Assembly (NCBI GenBank): GCA_964058805.1
Contig: CAXKVV010000313.1
Span: 1 to 31,810, forward strand
Reading direction: 5' to 3'
From: Schoenoplectus triqueter
Lineage: Eukaryota > Streptophyta > Magnoliopsida > Poales > Cyperaceae
Length of the DNA: 31,810 bases
The translations under genes and the position numbers were made by a program. The notes beneath the pieces are model-generated. The model saw nothing but the letters and a program-made list of their open reading frames with translations, was not told the origin of the DNA and did not search any database. Of the stretch, positions 19,513 through 28,861 are shown in pieces; within the stretch, counting starts at the first letter, position 1, and each line of letters opens with the position of its first letter.

Positions 19513-22500
19513 TTAAACAGCTGCAACTTCCTCAGCAGACCTAGATGAAGTACCAATGTTTCTGTAAAAGCCACTTAAACTGGTACGGGCAAGCGCCTCC
19601 CCAAACAGAGAAGCTTTGGTCGAACTAACAATTTTAACCTCAACAAAATCTCCAATAACTGCATTTCTCATTTCACCCCCTTCAATCGAGTGCCCCAGAG
19701 GCACATTTACAAAAGAAACCCTGTGGCCTCTGTCACTCTTTCCAGTTATCTCTGTCTCAGGCGCTCTCTTGTTCGGCCCTTCTACTAATACCAATTGCAC
19801 TGTACCGATCTGCTGATCATAGTTGTGGCCTGTATTGTCACGGAATGTCTGAATTAATTCTGTGAGGCGTCTCTGCTTGATTTCTTCAGGTACATCATCG
19901 GTATAGTTTCTATGTGCATGTGTTCTTTCGCGCATGCTATATGCAAACATATATGCCATGTCATAACCTACGGCCCGTACTAGACTTAAGGTTTCAGCAT
20001 GATCCTCCTCTGTCTCTCCGCAGAACCCTAAAATTGAACAGGGAAATATGGTATTTAGCATATGAATATAATTTAGATATGTTCTTATATTTATGTATGG
20101 CCCTCTAGCATAACATAATAGCTGGTACGTATCAGTGCTGATTTAGGCAAACTCACCTTGCTACAAGAGTTGTAAAAAAAATTATTTGCATGAGGCACAA
20201 TGAACTAATATACACTTTGTATCATCAAGTGCACTTAATTGGGCTTAATTTGGCAAGCCAGCGATTATCCTTGCCATTGAATGACAAAAGACCAATACTT
20301 GCCAAAACTAAATCCTTGCAAGCCGTTCCAGATTCTAACACTGATAATACCCCCCAAAAAATAAAAAATAAAAAATTTAGCAAAAGCAAAGATTACCACA
20401 AATAAAATCACTGCTCAACCCTACATCAGGGATAATGCCTCGAATTTTCTTAACCAGCTCCAAATATGCCTCCCTTGTGTACCCACGCCTCATTCTCTCA
20501 AGGACAACTGAGCTTCCACTTTGAGCAGGCAAATGTATATAATTACAAACATTATACCTTTCTCTCATCAGGTACAACAATTCATCAGGAAAATCCTTTG
20601 GGTGAGGCGAGGTAAATCTAAATCTCATCTCAGGAAACTCTTCAGATAACCGAGCTAACAAATCAGCAAACCGCAAACCCTTGTTCTTCACTTTGCACAT
20701 GCTCGAGAACCCCTCACTTAAACTCCAATTGCTACCTTGTTCGACTCCCTCCATTTCAGATGTGTCATTATAGCTATTAACATTTTGACCTAGAAGCATT
20801 ACCTCTTTTACCCCCTCTTGGTACAAATGTTGAACTTCTTTTACTATTGATTCTACTGGTCTTGACCTTTCTCTCCCTCTAGTAAAGGGTACAATGCAAA
20901 ATGAACACATGTTGTTGCAACCTCGCATTACAGAAACAAAAGCTGTGACTGAGTTGCTTGAAATTCTGACAGGAGTTATATCAGCATAGGTCTCCTCCAG
21001 AGATAGAAGTGTGTTCATCCCTTTATGACCATATTCCACCTCTTCTAGAAGCCTTGGCAAGTCCCTGTATGCATCGGGTCCACACACAACGTCCACCATC
21101 TTGTCAGAATCAAGAATTTTCTCCTTCAGCCTCTCGGCCATGCAACCCAATACCACAATTTTTGGGGGTCTTATAGAAAATGACCTACCTATTTCCACAT
21201 TAGTTTTCCATTCTCTTTTCAGAAACCAAAAATAATTGAGCCGCTGCCAAACTTTTTGCTCAGCATTGTCACGGATAGCACAGGTATTGATAAAAATTAC
21301 CTCAGCAGATTCTGGGTCAGGTACAGTGGACCCATACCCGGCAGCCCGCATTATGGAGAGGACAATCTCCATGTCATTTATGTTCATCTGGCAACCGTAT
21401 GTTTCATGGTAAATGCGCCCTTTGGTCAAATTATTCTCTGAGGTAGGTGTCAGTCTATAGATAATATAAGAATGTACAGTTTAGTGAAATGAAGAGGAAA
21501 AATAAAAAATACAGGATATTGGTAAAGCATTATCATTATGTATAGTTGTATACTGTTCTCACCAATTCAAAAGATCAGGTTTGCAATTATTTTTCCATCA
21601 AAATTTCTTAAATAGCCAATACCCCATTAAAACAACGAATATAATATTTCCCCACTAAAAGTTTACATCATTTCTAGTTTCCCCAATCATTCATTTAACT
21701 ATTTATTGACTCATTATTATAAACTGATTTGACCACTATACCCTCTTCCTAAAATGTAGATGACCATTAGAGTTCCTAACAATACAGCAAAAAAAAAAGA
21801 ACAGGTGATCTGGTACTTTTGTGTCTCATCATTTTTCTCTGCTTAAAGTTCATTCTCTTCACCTTTTTGGCCGGCAATCATTTAAAAATGTAGTATTTAT
21901 TCAACTACTCAAATCATAGCATGAAGTACTTAACAAGTTTAGTTGGGCTTAATTTATTACATCTTTATTGTTTTGCATGGTGCTAAGCACAGAAAGACAA
22001 ATGTGATTATGAAGCATATAGAGTTAAAAATGTACATATAACGCACAATAAATTCCTAAATATTAGTAAATTTTGAACAAAAATCATTAGTGTTGTCTAC
22101 AAGCAGAATAAAAAGAATTGCTATGTTAACATCAAAAGCAAGAAAATGATAACCTTTCATTAGATCACACTGCAAAAAGTTAGCGATATATACTTAATTT
22201 ATTGATATAAGAGAGGACTAAAACCACATGTTGATATGATAGAGATGGAAAGAAAAATATATGCTGAACCATGCAGCTATAGTGCTATACACATTTGTCA
22301 CTCTGGCTGACATGATTAGAAATTAAAAGGGCGTTACCATTTTAAACAAAGGGTAAAACAGTCAGCTCAATTTATAGTATGATGATTATAATAGATGAAA
22401 TAAGGAAAAGGGGAAAAAATGAAATTATGCTAAATTTTAACGGGGAAATAAGACATTTTAATTTTTGATGGGGATATTGGCATTTTGTAAAACTTTGATG

Positions 22501-22910
22501 GATACACCAGAAATTCACCCGGATTAACAGCAATATTCTATTCAGTGATCATTTTTAAAAGCATAGGCTCGTGGCTTACCCGAATCAAATAAGATCCTTT
22601 ATGCAATACAGGAGGCGAAAATATCAAAGAAAAGAATAATTAAGCTTGGAATAAGATAAACAGCGTACTCTTGTTCTGCTTCAGTAGTCACGGCAGCAGT
22701 ACTAGATGACCTAGCGAACAGGTAAGAGCCGCCTATTTGATGGTTAGAGCTGGAAAGAGGATGTTCGTCACGTGCCAAGCACGTGAAGAAGCAAGGAGGC
22801 GAGGCATTGAAGGGCTGGTGATGAGATAGCCGCTGGAGGTACCGACACCGCCGGAGCGCGGCGGAGCACGGACGGCTCCAGAGAGACGAAAGAGGTGAGA
22901 GACTCGCCAT
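19513..22910 (-). CDS. MiaB/CDK5RAP1-type tRNA-2-methylthio-N6-dimethylallyladenosine synthase (3 exons)
   Basis: Exons, 5' to 3': 22910-22669, 21454-20397, 20027-19513, giving 604 codons plus stop. This radical-SAM enzyme adds a methylthio group to (iso)pentenyl-adenosine 37 of tRNAs. The N-terminal UPF0004 domain has HETYGCQMN (Cys 102), NTCAIR (Cys 139) and LGCMAERL (Cys 185), ligands of the auxiliary [4Fe-4S] cluster. The radical-SAM motif CNNMCSFC gives Cys 260, 264 and 267. [18 protein letters not shown] and [16 protein letters not shown] follow, and exon 3 carries the C-terminal TRAM domain. The first 40 residues are Ser/Arg/Leu-rich without acids, so an organelle transit peptide is likely. 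The exon 1-2 junction was chosen because GA|GTACGC and CTATAG|A are the only pair I found that keeps phase with clean splice sites; an acceptor at 21438 would need a poorer donor. Plant-type inserts lie at about residues 155-180 and before KGLRFADLL. Confidence 0.92.
20028..20396 (-). other. Intron 2 of the methylthiotransferase gene
   Basis: Donor G|GTAATC after TTTGTG, acceptor CAATTTTAG|GG. Joining gives the conserved [14 protein letters not shown] in frame. Confidence 0.9.
21455..22668 (-). other. Intron 1 of the methylthiotransferase gene
   Basis: A long AT-rich intron (1214 bp) with donor AAGA|GTACGC and acceptor ATCTATAG|A. No transposon or RNA gene is recognised inside. The acceptor is phase-consistent, but cDNA would be needed to settle it. 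Confidence 0.65.
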
Positions 22911-23951
22911 TTCCTTTGCGAGACGGACGAGACGAAAGTGTGGTGTGGTCTAGTCTAATTGCGAACTGGGTACAAAATCCTGACACTGGGTCCCGCTTGA
23001 GTGGGTTACCTATGTGGTCTCGAAAGGGCTGTGATTCTGTGAAGTTTGCTTTGGTACAAGTTTGGGCTGGATCCAAGTCATCTATAGGCCACTTAATTTC
23101 AGTTGTAAACTCTTGGGCGACATGAATTCAGAACCATTTTGTGCCTTTCTTGTTGCTATCAGGAACAACGATGAAATGGAAGAGGAAAAACCGAAAAAGG
23201 ATCGGAATTTATTGTCTATTGACAATCTTAATAGTATTTATACACTAATATTTAAACACTTAAAAAATGAAAATAAATAAATAAAGACAACGTTTATCAC
23301 GAAATATCACAGACAAACAGGCAACAAAATATAACCCAGTCGTGGTGCTAGTCCACCATAAATGAAAGATCTGTTTCACATGAATGAACCAGAATTTTAG
23401 TATAGAAGGATTGAGATGCGGATTTACGTCATTAAAGCATTAAAATTGATAAACTAAAGGAGATCAATACACCGTACAAAATAAAAAATACATGATAAAT
23501 TTTAATCCGGCATATAACTTCCGTAGGATTGAGGAAAATCCGCCCCAGCTGTTTCATATGACAACATAATCATTCAGGCAGTATAAAATTCTCAGAGACC
23601 CTGCAGTCTAAAATCTAAGGGGAAAAAAGAGAGAAAATTCAACATGATGGATGTCAAGTTAAAAAAGAAGCTGCAACAAATGACATTGTCATTCAAAAAA
23701 AAAGAACAACAAATCAATTTCTTTCCTATTTCTCCAATAAATTATAAGGATTTATATAAACTTAACCAAAAACAACTGAGATGTGCAAAAGAAAATGGTC
23801 CAACCTCTGCCATCTTCAACTTCAATTGATCAGAGTTTCGTAGCAGAACTCACAGAACTAGTCCTCTATACAACATGCTATGAAAGGATATACTTATGTA
23901 AATTATTGCAATTACTTCCATGTCCAAGGAGGACAAAAGTGCCAAGGCAAA
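22911..23951. other. Intergenic, promoter side of the methylthiotransferase gene
   Basis: Positions 22911-23150 are less AT-rich and probably 5' UTR/promoter; open frames there on both strands look fortuitous. Positions about 23198-23280 resemble one terminus of the family W MITE (GGATC, TTGACAATCTTAATA, ATTTAAACACTTAAAAA), perhaps a solo end. The remainder shows nothing recognisable. Confidence 0.45.
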
Positions 23952-25036
23952 TTACTCTCCTCTTCCTTTTTCGGGTCGCTTAAGTTTGAGCAGGTGGTAA
24001 AGTCCAGCAATAACATGTTGACGGCTCGTTGGTACTCCAGTTTTAGCAACAGCCTTTCCATTCTTATCAAGTAACACAAAACAAGGGACATACTTGATGT
24101 CATAATGTAGAAGCTGCATTGAAAGAATTAATAAGTGTCAGGCAACATTGTTTTTGATGTTTTAGTCTCTGTATAATTTTAAAACATGGCCTAACACAAT
24201 TGTGGAGCCTGGAGCCTGATAAGTATTGTGCAGATTATCTCACATATTAACTACTCAACTGGTACCAGTGCGATCTCATTTCCTTTTTCCTTTTTTGTAG
24301 CTCTGTACTTATTAGTCTTCAGGGCGAAATAAGGTTTGGCCTACAGCGATAGAATAAGGTATCAGACGAAATTTGCCCACAATTATTATTCCCAATAACG
24401 GCAATGCCTTGCAAACAGGTGTTTCATGATCCAGTCAGATTCACTGAAGGTTGTAAGTTTGTAACCCACGTAGGGACAAATAAAAATGACTGGAAATAGG
24501 GACAAATTTTAGAACTTCAAAATTCATAATTAAATTGTTAGTACTATTTTATCTGATTAAGCTACTTTTCTCAATAAAAGAAGAATTAGAAAAAGGAAAC
24601 AGACCTCTGGGAGCCATTGCTCGCTCTCTGCATCAGCAAGCACAAAAGATACCCAATCTTCATTTCTCCTTTCCAAATCAAGCACCAGAGGAAGCAGCGA
24701 ATTACACAACCTACACTTGGGCGAGTAGAATTCCACCACAGTCGCTTCCCTCCCGCTCTTCAGTGCCGCCGCGAGTGCCCGTTGCTCCGCTTCTCCTTTC
24801 GCCACTGCCGTGATACGTGGAGGCGGCGCCACCCCTTCGAACGACTCGGAGGAGGAGGAGGGAGGGTCCGCGATGAGGAGGCGTTGGGAGAGGGAACCGA
24901 GGGTTTTGAGCGATTTAACTAACCACGGGAGATCGTGTGGATCGCCGCAAGAGGTGGGACTGGTTTTACTGTTAGGATTAGGAGAAAATGGCCATTTCCA
25001 GCATATCAACGGAGAAGGTTTCGACGGAGACGCCAT
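23952..25036 (-). CDS. Thioredoxin-fold protein with CRLC site, probably plastid (2 exons)
   Basis: Exons, 5' to 3': 25036-24605 and 24113-23952, joined in phase 0 (CCAGAG|GTCTGT ... AATGCAG|CTT) to give 197 codons plus stop. The start is the ATG at 25036, in good context (GGCCATGGC on the opposite reading); an upstream in-frame extension begins only with GTG. Residues about 97-190 form a thioredoxin fold: [12 protein letters not shown] with Cys 108 and Cys 111, a beta strand [10 protein letters not shown], then [14 protein letters not shown] with the cis-proline at 154 and an extra Cys 155. The usual WCGPC is replaced by KCRLC. The first 60 residues are Ser/Pro-rich with few acids, as in a chloroplast transit peptide. 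I do not recognise a named family. A disulfide-related role is inference; no membrane segment is seen. Confidence 0.78.
24114..24604 (-). other. Intron of the thioredoxin-fold gene
   Basis: 491 bp, donor GAG|GTCTGT and acceptor AATGCAG|CTT, both on the minus strand. Nothing else is recognised inside. Confidence 0.8.
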
Positions 25037-26428
25037 GGCCGAAATTAAGGACAGGACGGTGTCAATCACTACTGTTCTGTCCTAGTTCTCTTTTCAGAGG
25101 AACCCACGGATTATATGGTTTTACAAATCAGCCCAATAAGCGCATAAAAGGGGTGTCGGCGTGTCAACTGGTATTTCTCCGAAGAGAATTTTTAGTGCAA
25201 GGATATCCGTGGACAAATTTTGATGACTTAAATTAATCTATTATTAAATTTGAACTATTAATAAATGATACAAACGTTTAAATTAAAAAAAAACTTATCT
25301 GCCGAGTTTTTCAGCTCCGTAGACGACGTGAGTTCGTCGCGCTCGATAATCGCTGATACGTCTCTGTTAAGAGAAAAAAATGAACGAGAGGCTGCAATTG
25401 TAAGAATCTTTTCAAGGAGCGTAGTGACATAATCCCGGGTCGGAAATGATTTAAAGGGTTTCAAATTCGTAATTTTATATTTGATTTTGGTAAAATTAGT
25501 TCTTTATTTTTACATGTACATAAGTATATCAAAAATTTGAAGTTGGAAAAAAGTTTTAATTTATACTTTGAAAATTATTGGGCAATCAAATTTTATAAGA
25601 GTTCTACAGCAACATAATTTTGGGAATGATTCAAGCATAATTCAAAAACCGATTTGATTTGTCTATTGGTTAAAAAAAATATTAAATATGAATAATTTGT
25701 AAGTCTTGTTATGTTACGGAATTCGAAAAACATGCCAAAAGCCAGATACTTCTTTAAACTTTTTTCTTCTAAACAGTTCACCTTTCCCAGAATTTTCACA
25801 TCGTAAATTGTGAATTCTCGATGTATTCAAACAAAATAAACTGCGAGGAAGTTCATGATATGGAAAATAACAATAACAAACCATACGCATGTAAAAATAA
25901 TAATAACAAAATTTTCGGATTTGATCATCTAATAACTAAACTTTCAGGATCAATTCAGTTAAACAAAATTCAAACGTCCAAAAAAAGAATCAAGTTCAGT
26001 AAATTTGACTGTCATACAGTGTAATACGACATCCACGTCTAGGACCTGAGTTTGTGATTTTGAATTAAAAATAGAATGAAAGAAAAGTCAGGAAATTTGA
26101 AATAAGTTACCAAAACGGCAATCACAGTCCAATTAATAATACAGTAGACCAAACAAACATTTCTTAGTCACAACAGAATTTAGCGCAATGATACTTCTTG
26201 TGTCAAGTCACAACTGCTTCTTGTATAATTTAGATAGAAAAAAGAAGTTTACATCGCAGCATCACATCATGCGTACACCCTGAGAAGACAATTCTCACTA
26301 AGGAAGCATTAGATCACAGAAAACAAGATTGTTCAAGTCCTGATGTAATCCCATACATGAATAATTTCTTAAATACGGTACGATGGTATAATTTAGCAAA
26401 TACACAGGATATTAGTAGATCATAATTA
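25037..26428. other. Intergenic, no gene seen
   Basis: This AT-rich interval lies between the thioredoxin-fold gene promoter and the 3' end of the WVD2-like gene. Short open frames (25258-25464, 25593-25799, 25821-26024) are low-complexity and carry no recognisable motif. The last few hundred bases are probably the 3' UTR of the WVD2-like gene. Confidence 0.5.
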
Positions 26429-28065
26429 TTATGTGTGAACCGCAATATTGACAACTCGTTCATTGGTGACCTTGTGAACTGTGCCGGTTACCTTTTCCCT
26501 GACACAATCTTTGGTTGCAGGGCTGGAGGCATTAAGGGTTTTTGTGGTGCGGCTTCTGCAGCTGTCAAGGCTACGGCGGTTGTTTGTGTGGTCCTTCGCG
26601 TGACTGTTTTGTTCTGAGCTGGTATTCGTTGTTGTATCATTTAAGCTCTTGCGCCGGCCAAGCTTGGGCGATTTTGCTCGGGTAGTAGGCAGCTTCAATC
26701 CCAGTACAATTGATGCGAGCCAGTATGAGTAAAAAGCAACATGAGACAACACAACAGGACACAACATACTATACTAGAAGCTAAATTGCATGATTGAGCA
26801 TAAATTGAGGAAAACTGATATTTTTACAATTGCTAATTGGATATGAGTGTGTACAATTGTATTCATTTTTTAGGCCAAATCCTTACTTTTACAATCAAGA
26901 TGTCAAGTCCAGTACAAGGTATAAGTATACTGATGTATCGTAATGAAGAGTAAACTGAAGACAAAATATGCTTAGAATAGTTCTTTTACATTAGAGATAT
27001 GAGATATATTGAGGGAAAATTGTGTTCAATAAATATGCTACATTGCAAATCAAGGAATGGTTGAGGGTAAATGCCAAAGTACAGATGGTAGATGCAAAAG
27101 TACAGATCATATGGAGTGATGTATACTGCATACCTTTTTTAGTTCAGTTTTAGGAGGGGGTCCCTCATGATAGAAGCTAGGCATGGGAGTAGCTTTGAAT
27201 GTCAAGCTCTTCCTAAATTGCCTCATGGCAGCCTCTTGCACTTTCTATGAAAAAATATCAGGGAAAATAAATCTTCATTGCATATAAAAGCAAACAAACA
27301 ACCTCAACTTGTCAAGATAAATCCATAACCGTTCAAACGGATTTTGCAAACTTCAAGAGTAATTTAACCATCATTGTTCTATATGATTAAGACAGAAAAT
27401 CAGCATCACATTTGAATAACTTTGGAAGCTCTGAATAGTATATGTTATGAACAAGAAGTATAACAAACCTTTGCCTTGGCTTCAGATTGAGTCTTCTCTG
27501 CTTCCAAAGCCTGATGTCTTTCCTCCAACTTTTGGTAAAACTAAACCAACACCACAATAATGTTAATACAACAAAGAAGTTGGTATAACCAGTTATACTT
27601 CACCAACAAATAGGTAAAGCCATGGCCTGTGCAAAAATATACAAAGACCCTGACCCATATACTCAAATTGTTTAAATAACACCTCAGTTGCTCAAATACA
27701 ATAAGTATCAGTAATATCTCTGTTGTAAAGACAAAATACTGTACCGCATACGCACACCAGTACATGCAAAAGGCAGATCCTGGGCCCCCACCCACCAGAG
27801 TACACTAGTACTCTAGAATTTTTGGCCATTGATCAAACATTAATTTAAAATACCTCTCTACTGCACACCTCAGTACAAGCAAAAGGCAGATCCTGGCTGC
27901 CCCCCCAACAGAGTATGCTAGTACTCTAAGAATTTGTTGGCCCTTGATCAAACATTAATTTAAAGCTATACCTCTCTACGCTTCTCAGCACGCTCAGAGC
28001 ATTTAAAAACAGGAGCTGATGCCAGTGTGAACTTTCCCTTCGATCCTTTTCCACTAGCCGCAGTT
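26429..28065 (-). CDS. WVD2-like (WDL) microtubule-associated protein, TPX2 C-terminal domain, 5' part missing
   Basis: Four 3' exons, 5' to 3': 28065-27972, 27540-27469, 27244-27134, 26692-26429. The first begins with one base of a split codon; the rest encode 179 residues plus stop. WAVE-DAMPENED2-like proteins bind and bundle cortical microtubules and shape cell elongation and organ twisting. The TPX2 domain is clear: [62 protein letters not shown], then [16 protein letters not shown], followed by a Ser/Thr/Lys-rich tail. All junctions but the first are phase 0 GT-AG. WDL proteins normally have a further 150-300 residues upstream; none is recognisable up to the retrotransposon, so those exons lie beyond 31810 or are lost. 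The exon at 28065 uses the acceptor ATATGAAG|A; CGGCTAG (28056) is a possible alternative. Confidence 0.85.
27541..27971 (-). other. WVD2-like intron with internal duplication
   Basis: 431-bp intron, donor GAGAG|GTATAG, acceptor GTTTAG|TTT. It contains two adjacent copies of a segment of about 112-117 bp, described as a separate repeat. Confidence 0.85.
27751..27979. repeat. Tandem duplication spanning an exon-intron border
   Basis: Unit 1 (27751-27861) and unit 2 (27863-27979) share GCACACC, GCAAAAGGCAGATCCTGG, GAGTA then CTAGTACTCTA, TTGATCAAACATTAATTTAA and ACCTCTCTAC. Unit 2 overlaps the last bases of the first visible WVD2-like exon and its 5' splice site, so unit 1 carries a copy of that donor inside the intron. 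Confidence 0.85.
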
Positions 28066-28523
28066 CTTCATATATGTTAAAGAAGATGATATATTTTACA
28101 TAAATTTTCTTATAAAATAAATACAATGCTTGAAACCAGACAAAATATTGCTTTAATTCGATGGCTTGGTTCCCCACAAAAAATATGACAGCTTTAGTAA
28201 AGCTAGGTTATTTTTTTTTTTTGGAAGTAGCAGGCAAAAGAGAAAGCTGGTTGAAGTTGAAATTTAATTGCACCAAAATGTATATAGTTAAACAATAAGA
28301 AATTAAGGATAGCAAAAATCATTATTAAAGCAGCAACAATGTAAAGCATGTTTAGATAATTAGAAGGTGCCATGTTTGTACCACTTTTGTTTATAAAAAA
28401 CTCGCTCTTATTCCTGTCAAGTGTCAACCACATGTAAAGTGGGGTACAATAGAAAACTAAATTTCCCAGTTGCTCATATTCTCTCTCCCTGTCCCTCTTC
28501 CATTCCTATTTTATAGATAAATT
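28066..28523. other. Intron or upstream flank of the WVD2-like gene
   Basis: No WVD2-type exon is recognisable here. It is probably intron sequence between the visible exons and the upstream ones, interrupted by the copia element. Open frames (27926-28177, 28203-28433 minus) carry no motif. Confidence 0.4.
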
Positions 28524-28854
28524 TGACAATTTTTACACAGCAAACACAGAGAACACAAAACTCCCACCCAACCCTTTCCCTTAATTTTATTTCAAGAAAT
28601 AAGTTTCTGATACAAAAAAGGTTTAGACCCCTCATTCTCCTTTTATCTCTTGCAGAGGAGAGGAAGAGAAATAATGATACAGAATGAAATAAAAATTATT
28701 TTCTTTCTAGATTACATTCTCTATCTCATACTAAATCTGTCTTTCTAATTATAGTATCAAATAACGTATACAGCTAGCATAGGGTTGCATCATATCCCTG
28801 AAGATATGATATAATCTTGTATATTCTCTGGACTAACTGCCATATACGCCAATA
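28524..28854 (-). repeat. Putative 3' LTR of the copia element
   Basis: On the minus strand the pol stop overlaps a purine tract (TTGAGAGGGAG at 28865-28855) of the kind that primes plus-strand synthesis. It is directly followed by TATTGG, where an LTR normally begins TG, so this may be a mutated TGTTGG. The sequence then has GATAAAAGG near 28650 and AATAAA near 28595, consistent with U3 and R regions. The inner (left) limit is a guess at the TTGTCA ending at 28524; without the 5' LTR it cannot be fixed. Confidence 0.45.
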
Positions 28855-28861
28855 CTCCCTC

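Noticed and set aside
21437..21438. Acceptor CTCAG|AG as the start of methylthiotransferase exon 2
   Set aside because: It is out of phase with the best donor at 22669; the acceptor ending at 21455 keeps the frame.
24535..25236. Plus-strand open frames of 82-101 codons
   Set aside because: They are antisense to exon 1 of the thioredoxin-fold gene, whose minus-strand frame has the CxxC and cis-Pro motifs and splices in phase.
28141..28200. Possible upstream WVD2-like exon (GNQAIELKQYF frame)
   Set aside because: There is no suitable donor in phase with the acceptor at 28065 and no resemblance to WVD2-like N-terminal regions.
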